From Candidatus Dadabacteria bacterium (lineage in GTDB: Bacteria; Desulfobacterota_D; UBA1144; Nemesobacterales; Nemesobacteraceae): 38,732 nt of DNA. Below the pieces are notes generated by a model. That model was not told the DNA's origin and searched no databases. It was given only the letters and a program-made list of their open reading frames with translations. Both the position numbers and the translations under genes were made by a program. Where the stretch lies: the NCBI GenBank assembly GCA_007571325.1, contig RKRQ01000023.1, positions 1-38,732 on the forward strand, written 5' to 3'. This document shows positions 27,344 to 35,907 of the stretch, piece by piece (positions within the stretch are counted from its first letter, which is position 1; the number at the start of each line of letters is the position of its first letter).

Positions 27344-28642
27344 ATGAAGTTTGATATAGTGACAATCTTCCCTGGTTTTTTTGATTCTACCTTCTCTTTT
27401 GGGGTGATAAGCAGGGCCGTTGAGAACAGGATGGTAGAAATAAACGTCCATGACCTCAGAAGTTATTCAAGCGTGAAGAATGGGAAAACGGACGACACTC
27501 CATACGGAGGGGGAAGCGGAATGCTTATGACTCCGGGACCGATAGGAAATGCTGTTTCCAAAATAAAAGAAAAAGAGCTTCGCTCTGCCGTAATCCTCAC
27601 GACTCCGAAGGGGGAGGAATTTGATGACCGCAAAGCGCAGGAACTCTGCGAGTTCGAACAGCTTATAATTCTCTGCGGTAGATACGAGGGCATTGATGAC
27701 AGAGTGAGTGAACTTTATGTCGACATGAAGATATCTACCGGCAAATATGTAAACTCCGGGGGAGAATATGCTTGTTCTCTTATAGTGGATGCCGTATCCA
27801 GATATATCCCTGGGGTTCTTGGGAACACGGAGTCCCTTGACACGGAATCTCTTAGAAATGGCCTTCTTGAGTATCCCCAGTATACAAAACCGCGAATATA
27901 CAAGGGAAAAAAAGTTCCAGAGGTGCTTCTTTCTGGAGACCACGAGAAAATAAGAAACTGGAGAAGACGCGAAAGCATAAAAAGCACCTTTGTCCAGAGC
28001 CCTTCTTTTCTTGACGGTGCTCAACTCTCCGAGGAGGAAAACAGTTTTCTTAAGGAGCTTAAAACCCGAAACTCTCCCGGTTTTAATGTTTATGTAGCTC
28101 TTGTTCACTATCCAGCGTACAACAGTCACCTTGAAGTCGTCTCAACTGCTTTTAAAAGCATAGACGCGCACGATATATCCAGAGATGCAACTACGTACGG
28201 AGTGAAGAAATTCTATCTTGTAAACCCTGTTGAAGAGCAACGCCGTCTGGCTGAAAGACTCGTTAATCATTGGGTCAAGGGAGAGGGAAAGAATTTTAAC
28301 GAAACAAAAAGTAAGGCATTCGGCATTATAAGCATAATAAAAACAATCCAGGAGGCCGTAGAGAAGATAAAGGAGGCAGAAGGGCAAACGCCGAAAATAG
28401 TGGCTACGGATGCCCGCTTCTCAAACAATATGACTGGTTATCAGGAGCTTAGGGAAAAGATATTTGAAAACGCCGAACCCTTCCTGATTCTTTTCGGCAC
28501 GGGGTGGGGGCTTACGCATGAGACAATAAAGGAAGTCGACTATGTTCTCAAACCCATAAGTGGTTACAGGGAATTTAACCATCTTTCGGTAAGAAGCGCA
28601 GCGGCAATAGTGCTCGACAGATTACTTTCCTGCGGAGCTTGA
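27344..28642 (+). CDS. trmD: tRNA (guanine37-N1)-methyltransferase TrmD fused to a C-terminal SPOUT-type RNA methyltransferase domain (PF09936-like)
   Basis: TrmD: DIVTIFPGFF, DDTPYGGGSGMLM, LCGRYEGIDDR, NSGGEYACSLIVDAVSRYIPGVLG. From about aa 245: FNVYVALVHYPAYNSHLEVVSTAF...LILFGTGWGLTHETI...YREFNHLSVRSAAAIVLDRLL. Confidence 0.93.
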   Translation: MKFDIVTIFPGFFDSTFSFGVISRAVENRMVEINVHDLRSYSSVKNGKTDDTPYGGGSGMLMTPGPIGNAVSKIKEKELRSAVILTTPKGEEFDDRKAQELCEFEQLIILCGRYEGIDDRVSELYVDMKISTGKYVNSGGEYACSLIVDAVSRYIPGVLGNTESLDTESLRNGLLEYPQYTKPRIYKGKKVPEVLLSGDHEKIRNWRRRESIKSTFVQSPSFLDGAQLSEEENSFLKELKTRNSPGFNVYVALVHYPAYNSHLEVVSTAFKSIDAHDISRDATTYGVKKFYLVNPVEEQRRLAERLVNHWVKGEGKNFNETKSKAFGIISIIKTIQEAVEKIKEAEGQTPKIVATDARFSNNMTGYQELREKIFENAEPFLILFGTGWGLTHETIKEVDYVLKPISGYREFNHLSVRSAAAIVLDRLLSCGA

Positions 28643-28717
28643 TCCGTTAAAACCAAGACGGGGAAATCTTTGTGGAAAACTCCGTAGTCTACTTGAGAAA
28701 AGTCCTTTATTGATATT

Positions 28718-28746
28718 TTGACAATATACGAGAGGTTCTGTATATT
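28718..28746 (+). promoter_or_regulatory. Sigma70-type promoter of rplS
   Basis: TTGACA (28718-28723), 17-bp spacer, TATATT (28741-28746). Confidence 0.7.
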
Positions 28747-28750
28747 CAAC

Positions 28751-28768
28751 ATCCCACAAAAAGGGGAT
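28751..28768 (+). promoter_or_regulatory. 5'-leader hairpin covering the rplS ribosome-binding site
   Basis: ATCCC (28751-28755) pairs with GGGAT (28764-28768). The GGGG SD-like tract (28763-28766) lies in the 3' arm. Confidence 0.4.
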
Positions 28769-28776
28769 ATGCAAAA

Positions 28777-29121
28777 ATGGGAATTATAACAGAAATTGAG
28801 AAAAAGCACCTGAGAACTGACCTGCCGGAGTTTCGTTCCGGAGACACTGTATCGGTTCATTATAATATTAAAGAGGGAGAGAGGAGAAGAATCCAGGTTT
28901 TTGAGGGTACAGTTATAGCCAAAAAAGGTTCGGGTTTCAGGGAAACTTTTACAGTAAGAAAGGTTTCTTACGGTGTAGGCGTTGAGAGAATTTTCCCGTT
29001 GCACTCTCCTCTTATAGGCAAAATAGAGGTAAAAAGAAAAGGCCGAGTTAGAAGAGCCAAGCTTTACTATCTAAGAGGTCTTTCGAAGAAGGCCAGCAGG
29101 ATCAGAGAGAGAACTTCTTAA
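28777..29121 (+). CDS. rplS: 50S ribosomal protein bL19
   Basis: [86 protein letters not shown]. Confidence 0.98.
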   Translation: MGIITEIEKKHLRTDLPEFRSGDTVSVHYNIKEGERRRIQVFEGTVIAKKGSGFRETFTVRKVSYGVGVERIFPLHSPLIGKIEVKRKGRVRRAKLYYLRGLSKKASRIRERTS

Positions 29122-29858
29122 TTACCCGCTTCTGTTTCATTTGCCTCGCCATTTTCATCTTCCTCCATCTTTTTCATCACGTGAGTCATTCTCTGTATTG
29201 ATGTATAAAAGGAAAACAGGAAGAGAATAATGACTGAGAGTTTCAGAAGATAATCTTTGTTTCCAAACCCAAGAAGAAAAGTAATTATATTGCCTAGGAA
29301 GTTAAACGCCGAAAGAACGCCAAGGTAGACTACTCTTTCGGTTCTCTGCATTATTCCTACTTCGCAATCGATTCCCAACCCCTCGGCTCTGGCTTTTGTA
29401 TAGCTGACCATCATGGAGCAACTGACTATCAGGAAAACTATGTAAATGAAGAAAGTATCTCTGAAGAAACTCAGAAGACCCATATAGATAAGGATTTCTG
29501 AATATCTGTCCACGCAGGAATCAAAGAAAGCTCCCTTGGGTGAATTAAGCCCTTGGGCGCGAGCGACTCTGCCGTCGAAAATATCAAAAGTCGAACCGGC
29601 CAGCAGCAATACTCCTGCTACGAAAATCATGCCCAAATGGAAAAAGTAGCCTGCAAGCGCGGATACCACCAAAGTGGTGATGGTTAGTACGTTGGGACGG
29701 AACTCCCTGTCTACGAGAAATTCTTCTATGGGGTTGATTAGAGTAACCCACCAAGACTTGATTCCTCCAGAAAGAAGTTTTGAAGATTCCGGTCTTCTTC
29801 CGGTTTTTGATCTCTCGTCAGTTTGTTCGGAGTCAGGCGATGACAATTCGTTTTCCAT
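29118..29858 (-). CDS. CDP-alcohol phosphatidyltransferase family protein
   Basis: [23 protein letters not shown] matches the DGxxAR-x8-GxxxDxxxD signature. Multiple TM helices. Confidence 0.93.
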   Translation of the reverse strand: MENELSSPDSEQTDERSKTGRRPESSKLLSGGIKSWWVTLINPIEEFLVDREFRPNVLTITTLVVSALAGYFFHLGMIFVAGVLLLAGSTFDIFDGRVARAQGLNSPKGAFFDSCVDRYSEILIYMGLLSFFRDTFFIYIVFLIVSCSMMVSYTKARAEGLGIDCEVGIMQRTERVVYLGVLSAFNFLGNIITFLLGFGNKDYLLKLSVIILFLFSFYTSIQRMTHVMKKMEEDENGEANETEAGN

Positions 29859-29931
29859 GAGAAAGATAATAACCTGTAATCTGTTCCATAGTCTAGGTAC
29901 GCTTAAACGTTATAAGTATGTACCCTCTGGC

Positions 29932-30498
29932 TTAGTCGTTAAGGGTTACATAAAACTTGAAATCTCTTTCTTTTGCCTGTATCTCGTCTCCGTATTCCCG
30001 CGCTTCCTCCTTTGACTGAAAGGTTCCTATTCTAACCCTGTAGAAAGTGGTGATTTCAGAAGGTGAGTATTCTCTTATGAAAGCTGGGTATCCTTTGTCT
30101 TTGTAGAATCTTACGGTTCGGTTAGCAACTTTCTTGCTAAGAAAAGAACTGACCTGAATAGTGTATTTGTACTCTTGGTTGATCATTGTAGACAGGTACT
30201 GGTCGCTAGCTGATTCTTTTTTCGGGGGAGTTTCGTTTGAAGAAGTTTCATTCAAAGGAATTTCATTTTGCGAACTATCTGGTTCTGTTGCTTTTTCTTC
30301 TGAAAGTTTCTCTGTCGGCCCGAATGAAAACGGTTTTTCCGGAAGACTCGGAGATTCCTCCTTTAGCGCCTGTTCGTCTGACGGTATAAATTTTTTCCCT
30401 ACTACAACTCCTACAGAAAACACCATTGTGAAAACAATGAGGAAAACCATGGAAAATTTCAGTGCCTGAGGATTTTTTTCTTTTCTTTTTTCGTCCAT
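29932..30498 (-). CDS. SPOR-domain membrane protein
   Basis: N-terminal TM segment, low-complexity E/S/P linker, C-terminal YTIQVSSFLSKKVANRTVRFYKDKGYPAFIRE...FYRVRIGTFQSKEEAREYGDEIQ. Confidence 0.88.
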   Translation of the reverse strand: MDEKRKEKNPQALKFSMVFLIVFTMVFSVGVVVGKKFIPSDEQALKEESPSLPEKPFSFGPTEKLSEEKATEPDSSQNEIPLNETSSNETPPKKESASDQYLSTMINQEYKYTIQVSSFLSKKVANRTVRFYKDKGYPAFIREYSPSEITTFYRVRIGTFQSKEEAREYGDEIQAKERDFKFYVTLND

Positions 30499-30500
30499 TT

Positions 30501-32174
30501 TTACATGCTCTCGGGAACGGTTATTCCGAGAAGACCGAGGCCGTTTCTTATAACCACCTGTACACAGAGGGTCAGGTAAAGTCTTGCAGAGGAAATATAG
30601 TCATTTCCCAAATCTAGTATCCTTGTTTTATTGTAATAAAAATGAAACTTGGCTGCCAATTCATGCAGATAGTAGACTAACTTATGTGGGGAAAACGAAT
30701 CAGCCGCTGAGCCGACAACCTCGGGAAACATTAGAAGCGTTTTCACCAAATCCCTTTCTTCGTTGCTAGAGAGAAGGTCAAGATGTTCATCCGAAGCTTT
30801 TACTCCCGCTTCCGCCGAGTTTTTTGTCAGGCTTGAAATTCTAGCGTTTGCGTATTGAATGTAGTAAACTGGATTTTCGCTTGACTCTTTTTTCGCTAGG
30901 GAAAGATCAAAATCAAGATGGCTGTCTGAACTTCTCATCAGTAAAAAGAATCTCGTAACGTCACATCCGACTTCATTTAGAACTTCGCGAAGAGTAACGA
31001 AATCCCCGGATCTTTTCGACATAGAGACTTCCTCACCATCCCTAACCAGTCTCACGAACTGTATAAGAAGTATCTGCAGGGAAGATTCATCTAGGCCAAG
31101 GGCCTTTATGGAAGATTTAAGACGCGAGACGTGACTGTGGTGATCAGCTCCCCAAACATTTATCATCCTAGAAAAGCCCCTTGAGTATTTATCTACATGA
31201 TAAACTATATCGGAGAGAAAATAAGTTGGTGAACCGTCTTTTTTTATTATTACCCAGTCTTGATCTTCTCCGTAAATTGAAGCTTTGAACCAGAGTGCTC
31301 CGTCTCTTTTCTCAACCGCTTCAATATCTTCAAGTCTGACCAGAGTTTTGCTGATTTTTTTCCCTTCAGGACCGCGACTGTGTATTTTTGCCCTCTCGCT
31401 GTACCAGTTGTCAAAATCCACTCTCAGGTCCAGAAGATCCATTTTTATCTCCTCAAGCAGTTTTGAGTATGCAAATTCTCTGCAGAACTCTATAATTGCC
31501 GATTCATCTCCGGGCACTTGAGGACATTTTTCCGATACTTTTATCTGTTCGGCAAGTTGGTATATGTATTCGCCGCGATACCCGTCTTCTGGAAGTTCTT
31601 TTGTGAGTCCGAACATGCTGGCAAGAGCGGAGTACACCGACTCGCCTAACATATCCATTTGTCTTCCTGCATCGTTTATGTAGAACTCTCTAGTAACCTC
31701 ATATCCGCAGAAGGAAAGTATTCTGGTCACTGAGTCTCCGACTACAGCATTTCGAGCATGACCAAAATGAAGGTAGCCCGTGGGGTTGGCACTTACATAC
31801 TCAACCAGCACTTTTTTTCCAGAACCCTCTCTGGAAGCTCCATACTTGCTGTCCAGACGAAGAATTTCCCGGAGTTCGGATTCAAACAGGGTTTTCTTAA
31901 CGAAAAAATTTATAAATCCTGGTCCTGCAACATCAAGCTTTTCTATAGAAGGGCACTGGCGTTGCTCTATAGCGCTGACTATCTTCTGAGCAACTTCCCT
32001 GGAATCCTCGCCCGTCATGCTTCCTATAATGAGCGCCGCATTTGTGGAGAAATCGCCGAACTCTTTTCTTTTCGGAGTTGATACTTCAAACTTTTCTCCA
32101 TTTCCTGGCGGGATTCCCGGAAATGCAAGAGAATCCACAGATTCTTTTATTATTTTCAGTATCTCGTCCTTCAT
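30501..32174 (-). CDS. argS: Arginine--tRNA ligase
   Basis: VEYVSANPTGYLHFGHARNAVVGD, MINVWGADHHSHVSRLKSS, SMSKRSGDFVTLREVL, and DALR-type C-terminal domain. Confidence 0.97.
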   Translation of the reverse strand: MKDEILKIIKESVDSLAFPGIPPGNGEKFEVSTPKRKEFGDFSTNAALIIGSMTGEDSREVAQKIVSAIEQRQCPSIEKLDVAGPGFINFFVKKTLFESELREILRLDSKYGASREGSGKKVLVEYVSANPTGYLHFGHARNAVVGDSVTRILSFCGYEVTREFYINDAGRQMDMLGESVYSALASMFGLTKELPEDGYRGEYIYQLAEQIKVSEKCPQVPGDESAIIEFCREFAYSKLLEEIKMDLLDLRVDFDNWYSERAKIHSRGPEGKKISKTLVRLEDIEAVEKRDGALWFKASIYGEDQDWVIIKKDGSPTYFLSDIVYHVDKYSRGFSRMINVWGADHHSHVSRLKSSIKALGLDESSLQILLIQFVRLVRDGEEVSMSKRSGDFVTLREVLNEVGCDVTRFFLLMRSSDSHLDFDLSLAKKESSENPVYYIQYANARISSLTKNSAEAGVKASDEHLDLLSSNEERDLVKTLLMFPEVVGSAADSFSPHKLVYYLHELAAKFHFYYNKTRILDLGNDYISSARLYLTLCVQVVIRNGLGLLGITVPESM

Positions 32175-32195
32175 GAATCTTCTCTATACTATCTA

Positions 32196-32807
32196 CTAGC
32201 TGTTGGAACACAGATGATCAATATCGTTAAAGGATACTATTATGAACCTGTCGTCGCATGTTTCAATAATGCTTTTTGAGGCTTCGTCTACTAGATAATC
32301 ACGAAATCTTTTAAGCGAATTTTTGGTAAATCTGCAAAACAAAGCCGCTATAACCATATTGTGACTTACAATCACTATATTTTGCGAACCGAAACGGGTT
32401 CCAATGTCCATGACGGCGTCAAATGCCCTTTGCTGAACGTCCATAAGAGCTTCTCCCTGAGGCAGCTGCAGGGTTTCGGGGTTTTCACGCCAGTGTTTGA
32501 GAACCTCAGAATACTTCTTCCTTATATATGAAAAATCAAGTCCTTCGAAAATTCCCTGGTCCATCTCCCGAAGATCCTCCCTGATTTTAACTTCAACTGA
32601 ATGGTAGTCTGCAATTTTTTCGGCCGTCGTCTTCGCCCTTATCAGGTCGCTTGAGTATATGCAGTCAACCCTATCGTCTTTTAGCGAGAAAGCCACTTTT
32701 TCCGCCTGCTCTATACCTGTAGAATTAAGAGGAACGTCGCTTATCCCCTGACATCTTCCGATTTCATTCCAGTCCGTTGTTCCGTGTCTTACTAGTATCA
32801 AGCGCAT
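32196..32807 (-). CDS. Histidine phosphatase family protein (phosphoglycerate mutase-like)
   Basis: LILVRHGTTDWNEIGRCQGISDVPLNSTG, VDCIYSSDLIRAKTTAE, IVIVSHNMVIAAL. Confidence 0.93.
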   Translation of the reverse strand: MRLILVRHGTTDWNEIGRCQGISDVPLNSTGIEQAEKVAFSLKDDRVDCIYSSDLIRAKTTAEKIADYHSVEVKIREDLREMDQGIFEGLDFSYIRKKYSEVLKHWRENPETLQLPQGEALMDVQQRAFDAVMDIGTRFGSQNIVIVSHNMVIAALFCRFTKNSLKRFRDYLVDEASKSIIETCDDRFIIVSFNDIDHLCSNS

Positions 32808-32812
32808 ATTAA

Positions 32813-33736
32813 CTATTTTTTGCTTTCACATGAAATAATGAAAAATTCCGACCTTATTCTCTCCACTAACTCGTTTGGGGGAGGGGGAAGCGGTGAAGTA
32901 TCTGTTACGGATTTTATGCAGTACGAATCAAACCTTTTGTTTCCCGAACTTTTTTCTATTCCTACATTATATATTTCACCATTTTCTCTCATGTAAAAAC
33001 TCACCTGAGCTGTCAGGAAAATGCTAGAGTCTATGTTGGGGGGTAATATCAGGTTTTTTTGTATTCGCTTTGATATTGTTTTGTAATAGACATCGAGCAC
33101 AAGTGATATTATCCCCGGATTAGCTTCTGTTGAGCCTGTCTGGGCTGATTCCTGCTCCGTCGTTTTTTTTATGCTTCTAAGAATAGATTTTTTTTTGATA
33201 TTTCTAATAACTTCTTTTTTTTCCGATTTCAAAGATGTTTTCTCGGGGGATTTTGGGGTTTTCTCAGGTTCAGATTTCTTTGCGGTTTTCTCAACATCTG
33301 ACTTTGATTCCTTTATAGCTTCTTTTTTCTTTTCAGGAGTTTTTTGCTCTGGTGAACTTTTTTCTACCTTTTTCTTTTCAGTCTTCTCAGCTTTTGGCTT
33401 CGGTTTCTTTACAGCTTTTTTTTTCTTTTTAGGGGGTTTTTGTTTTGGTGAACTTTTTTCTACTTTTTTCTTTTCAGTCTTCTCAGCTTTTGGCTTCGGT
33501 TTTTTTACGGCTTTTTTTTTCTTTTCCAGTTTCCGGTGACGGTTGCTGGGCGTTTTTACATTTGATTTTTTTTTATCGACGCTTGGGGCTGTGGATGAAA
33601 GCGATACTTCTATTGAACTCTCGGGAGGAATTTTTCTATGCCCTCCAACTCCCAAGACAAGCAAAAAAAATATTAACAGATGAAGAGCCAGAGAAATAAA
33701 AAATCCTTTGCGAAATCGGTTCTCTTCTTCCTTCAT
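32813..33736 (-). CDS. TonB/TolA-family energy-transducing protein
   Basis: N-terminal TM anchor (FFISLALHLLIFFLLVLGVGG), Lys/Pro-rich spacer, and TonB/TolA-like C-terminal domain. Downstream of tolQ/tolR-like genes. Confidence 0.85.
   Translation of the reverse strand: MKEEENRFRKGFFISLALHLLIFFLLVLGVGGHRKIPPESSIEVSLSSTAPSVDKKKSNVKTPSNRHRKLEKKKKAVKKPKPKAEKTEKKKVEKSSPKQKPPKKKKKAVKKPKPKAEKTEKKKVEKSSPEQKTPEKKKEAIKESKSDVEKTAKKSEPEKTPKSPEKTSLKSEKKEVIRNIKKKSILRSIKKTTEQESAQTGSTEANPGIISLVLDVYYKTISKRIQKNLILPPNIDSSIFLTAQVSFYMRENGEIYNVGIEKSSGNKRFDSYCIKSVTDTSPLPPPPNELVERIRSEFFIISCESKK
33351..33540 (-). repeat. 96-bp in-frame tandem repeat in the TonB/TolA spacer
   Basis: GGTGAACTTTTTTCTAC... recurs at 33351 and 33447. 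Encodes KKKKAVKKPKPKAEKTEKKKVEKSSP[K/E]QK[P/T]P twice, with a decayed third copy. Confidence 0.85.
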
Positions 33737-33756
33737 CTTTTTACATGTCCGCTTTT

Positions 33757-34197
33757 TTACTTCCTTATATCTTTTAATTCTGTGACGAGACTTAGTTTCT
33801 CAATGCCGCTTTTTTTAATCTCGTCTATAACCTCTACGATGAATCCGTATTTGACTGATTTGTCGGCTCGGAGGAAAACCCGTCCGCTGTCGGGAGTCAT
33901 TCCCTCCGATTTCATTAGTTCGCTTATGGCGGTAGCCATTTCGGAAAGAGGGTAGTTTTTGTCTCTTAGGAATATTTCCCCGGATTTAGCCAGAGTCACT
34001 GTTATTTCCTTTTGGTTTTTTACCGGGATTTTAGAAGATGCCACTTGAGGAAGGTCCACCTTGATTCCGTGATAGAGTATGGGAGTGGTGACCATGAAAA
34101 TAATCAGCAGAACCAGCATTACGTCGACAAACGGAGTGACGTTTATCTGGGATATGACTGATCCGCGCCAGCCGGCATTGAATTTTCCCGCTGCCAT
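33757..34197 (-). CDS. Biopolymer transporter ExbD/TolR family protein
   Basis: INVTPFVDVMLVLLIIFMVTTPIL and VFLRADKSVKYGFIVEVIDEIKKSGIEKLSLVT. Confidence 0.94.
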   Translation of the reverse strand: MAAGKFNAGWRGSVISQINVTPFVDVMLVLLIIFMVTTPILYHGIKVDLPQVASSKIPVKNQKEITVTLAKSGEIFLRDKNYPLSEMATAISELMKSEGMTPDSGRVFLRADKSVKYGFIVEVIDEIKKSGIEKLSLVTELKDIRK

Positions 34198-34212
34198 GAG
34201 GTGAGATTCTCT

Positions 34213-34929
34213 TTACCTGTTAAGATACCTTTCCGCCGTATTTAAGAATCCGGCGCAGAAGTTCTCCATTTCTACTTCCATAGTTCTTATGCGGTTTATA
34301 AAGTAGTTGTAGGATACTGTGGCTGGTATGGCAGCGGCAAGACCGATGGCGGTTGCTATAAGCGCCTCCGCGATTCCTGGAGCCACGACTTCAAGCGAAG
34401 GGACACCGGCACTTCCCGCAAGCCCTATGAAGGAATTCATGATACCCCAAACAGTTCCGAACAATCCTATAAAAGGGGCTGAACTTCCAGTTGTTGCAAG
34501 GAAAACCAGAGACTTTTCAAGTTTAGAAGCCTCTTTAGTCATCGCTCTGTTAAGCGCTCTTTCCACAAGGTCTACGGACTCTGCACGGGAATATGTATCT
34601 CCATGCTGCTTGTGGTCAGGTTCGCCCCTGCCTTTCCTTTTTTCTGTTTTTACCACTTCCGCGTAGCCCGCTCTGAATAGTTCTGCCACCGGGCCGCCTA
34701 CTTTTTTTGAAAAGGACAGAAGCGTTCTCATATCTTCGTTTGAATGATAAAGATTGAGAAATGAAGCCGATTTCTTTGAGGAACTTCTTATAAGACGAAA
34801 TTTTGTGTAGATGATTGCCCAGGAAAAAACGGACATAAAGATCAGGAGCAGAAGCACGGCCTTAACTACAGGACCTGTACTTACAAGCAGCATTAATATG
34901 TTGTTTGTTCCTTCCGTAAACAGATTCAT
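34213..34929 (-). CDS. MotA/TolQ/ExbB proton channel family protein
   Basis: LVFLATTGSSAPFIGLFGTVWGIMNSFIGLAGSAG and VAPGIAEALIATAIGLAAAIPATVSYNYF. Confidence 0.94.
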   Translation of the reverse strand: MNLFTEGTNNILMLLVSTGPVVKAVLLLLIFMSVFSWAIIYTKFRLIRSSSKKSASFLNLYHSNEDMRTLLSFSKKVGGPVAELFRAGYAEVVKTEKRKGRGEPDHKQHGDTYSRAESVDLVERALNRAMTKEASKLEKSLVFLATTGSSAPFIGLFGTVWGIMNSFIGLAGSAGVPSLEVVAPGIAEALIATAIGLAAAIPATVSYNYFINRIRTMEVEMENFCAGFLNTAERYLNR

Positions 34930-34987
34930 TGGGAATGCTTAGGTGAAATTACAGAGCTCCGGTTAAGTCGGTAAATTTCCAAGTCAC

Positions 34988-35022
34988 GTCGCGGGCGACA
35001 CATGGTCGGATAGCCCGGCACC
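34988..35022. other. Two consecutive GC-rich hairpins in the region upstream of tolQ
   Basis: GTCG-cggg-CGAC (34988-34999), and GGT-CGG...CCG-GC-ACC (35004-35022) in the intergenic region. Confidence 0.4.
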
Positions 35023-35171
35023 AAGCAAAAATATTAAGCTATGATAAAAATCAAACGGGAAATCACAGATGTTCTATTATACCCATTTTGAGAAATTAAA
35101 CATCACTTCACCTTCAGGTACAATTGAAAAAACAGAGATTAATCAACAGTGTGTTCAATGGAGGAATCAAC

Positions 35172-35618
35172 GTGTCAAGAAAATATTGTTTCCCGGCCGT
35201 TTTTATACTGATTTTTTGTCTTACTGCCTCTGCGACGGTTCGCGCGGAGGAAGACAGATACACGATTGTGGTAGAAGAAAGCTTCTATACGGTAGCACCT
35301 GAAAACCGCGAGGAATTTCTAAGAGTGTACAAAACCCGTCTTTTCCCTTTTTGGCAGGAAATGAAAAAAATGGGGATTACGGTTGATGATTACAGGATGT
35401 ATTCACAGAGAATACATACCATAAAACCACTTTGGACTTACAAAACTGTGGTTAAATTCAAAAATTACGCGGCCATAGACAAATGGCTTGAGATAAGAGA
35501 TCAGGTGTACAGAAAGATGTTCCCCGGAGAAAAAGGTTACAAAGAGCCGAGAAAAATAATAGACGCTATTTCTGGGAATCACTGGGATGAGTTCATAAGG
35601 GAAATACCACTTGACTGA
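35172..35618 (+). CDS. Secreted hypothetical protein (possible NIPSNAP-like/dimeric alpha-beta barrel)
   Basis: GTG at 35172 with GGAGG SD; signal peptide SRKYCFPAVFILIFCLTASATVRA|EE. ORF track start (TTG 35124) is less likely. Confidence 0.65.
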   Translation: MSRKYCFPAVFILIFCLTASATVRAEEDRYTIVVEESFYTVAPENREEFLRVYKTRLFPFWQEMKKMGITVDDYRMYSQRIHTIKPLWTYKTVVKFKNYAAIDKWLEIRDQVYRKMFPGEKGYKEPRKIIDAISGNHWDEFIREIPLD

Positions 35619-35907
35619 TGGTTCTGTGATTTTCCATGCATACCAAAGGAAGAGGTATGAGAAGTTTTAGGAGTATTGTAGTGTTCCTATGCATACTCAG
35701 ATGCGTAATTACAGTCACTTACAATACAAATCCGTGGAAGTAAGTTTATCAGTTGGAGGAGAGCAAGCGGGCGCGCGAAATTTTCCGCATAAGAAAAACC
35801 AAGTTGGAGGTGGGCACAGAAGCGAGAAGATAAGAACTTATAACTTTCCTCAAGGAGAGATAACAGATCACAGAACGGATCTGATTCTTAATAAGACCGA
35901 GGAGGTC

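Noticed and set aside
27821-27900. Catalytic Asp of TrmD (E. coli D169) aligned to Glu (TES versus EDS)
   Set aside because: The acidic residue is retained and, from memory, Glu is seen at this position in other TrmD proteins. Not evidence of inactivation.
27467-28129. 220-aa minus-strand ORF opposite trmD
   Set aside because: Antisense to a well-supported TrmD domain and has no family features.
33171-33539. Plus-strand Phe/Ser-rich ORF with internal repeats
   Set aside because: Antisense reading of the Lys-rich TonB/TolA spacer. The repeats are inherited from that gene.
33351-33540. Direct repeats considered as a CRISPR-like array
   Set aside because: Repeats are contiguous, in frame and coding, with no unique spacers.
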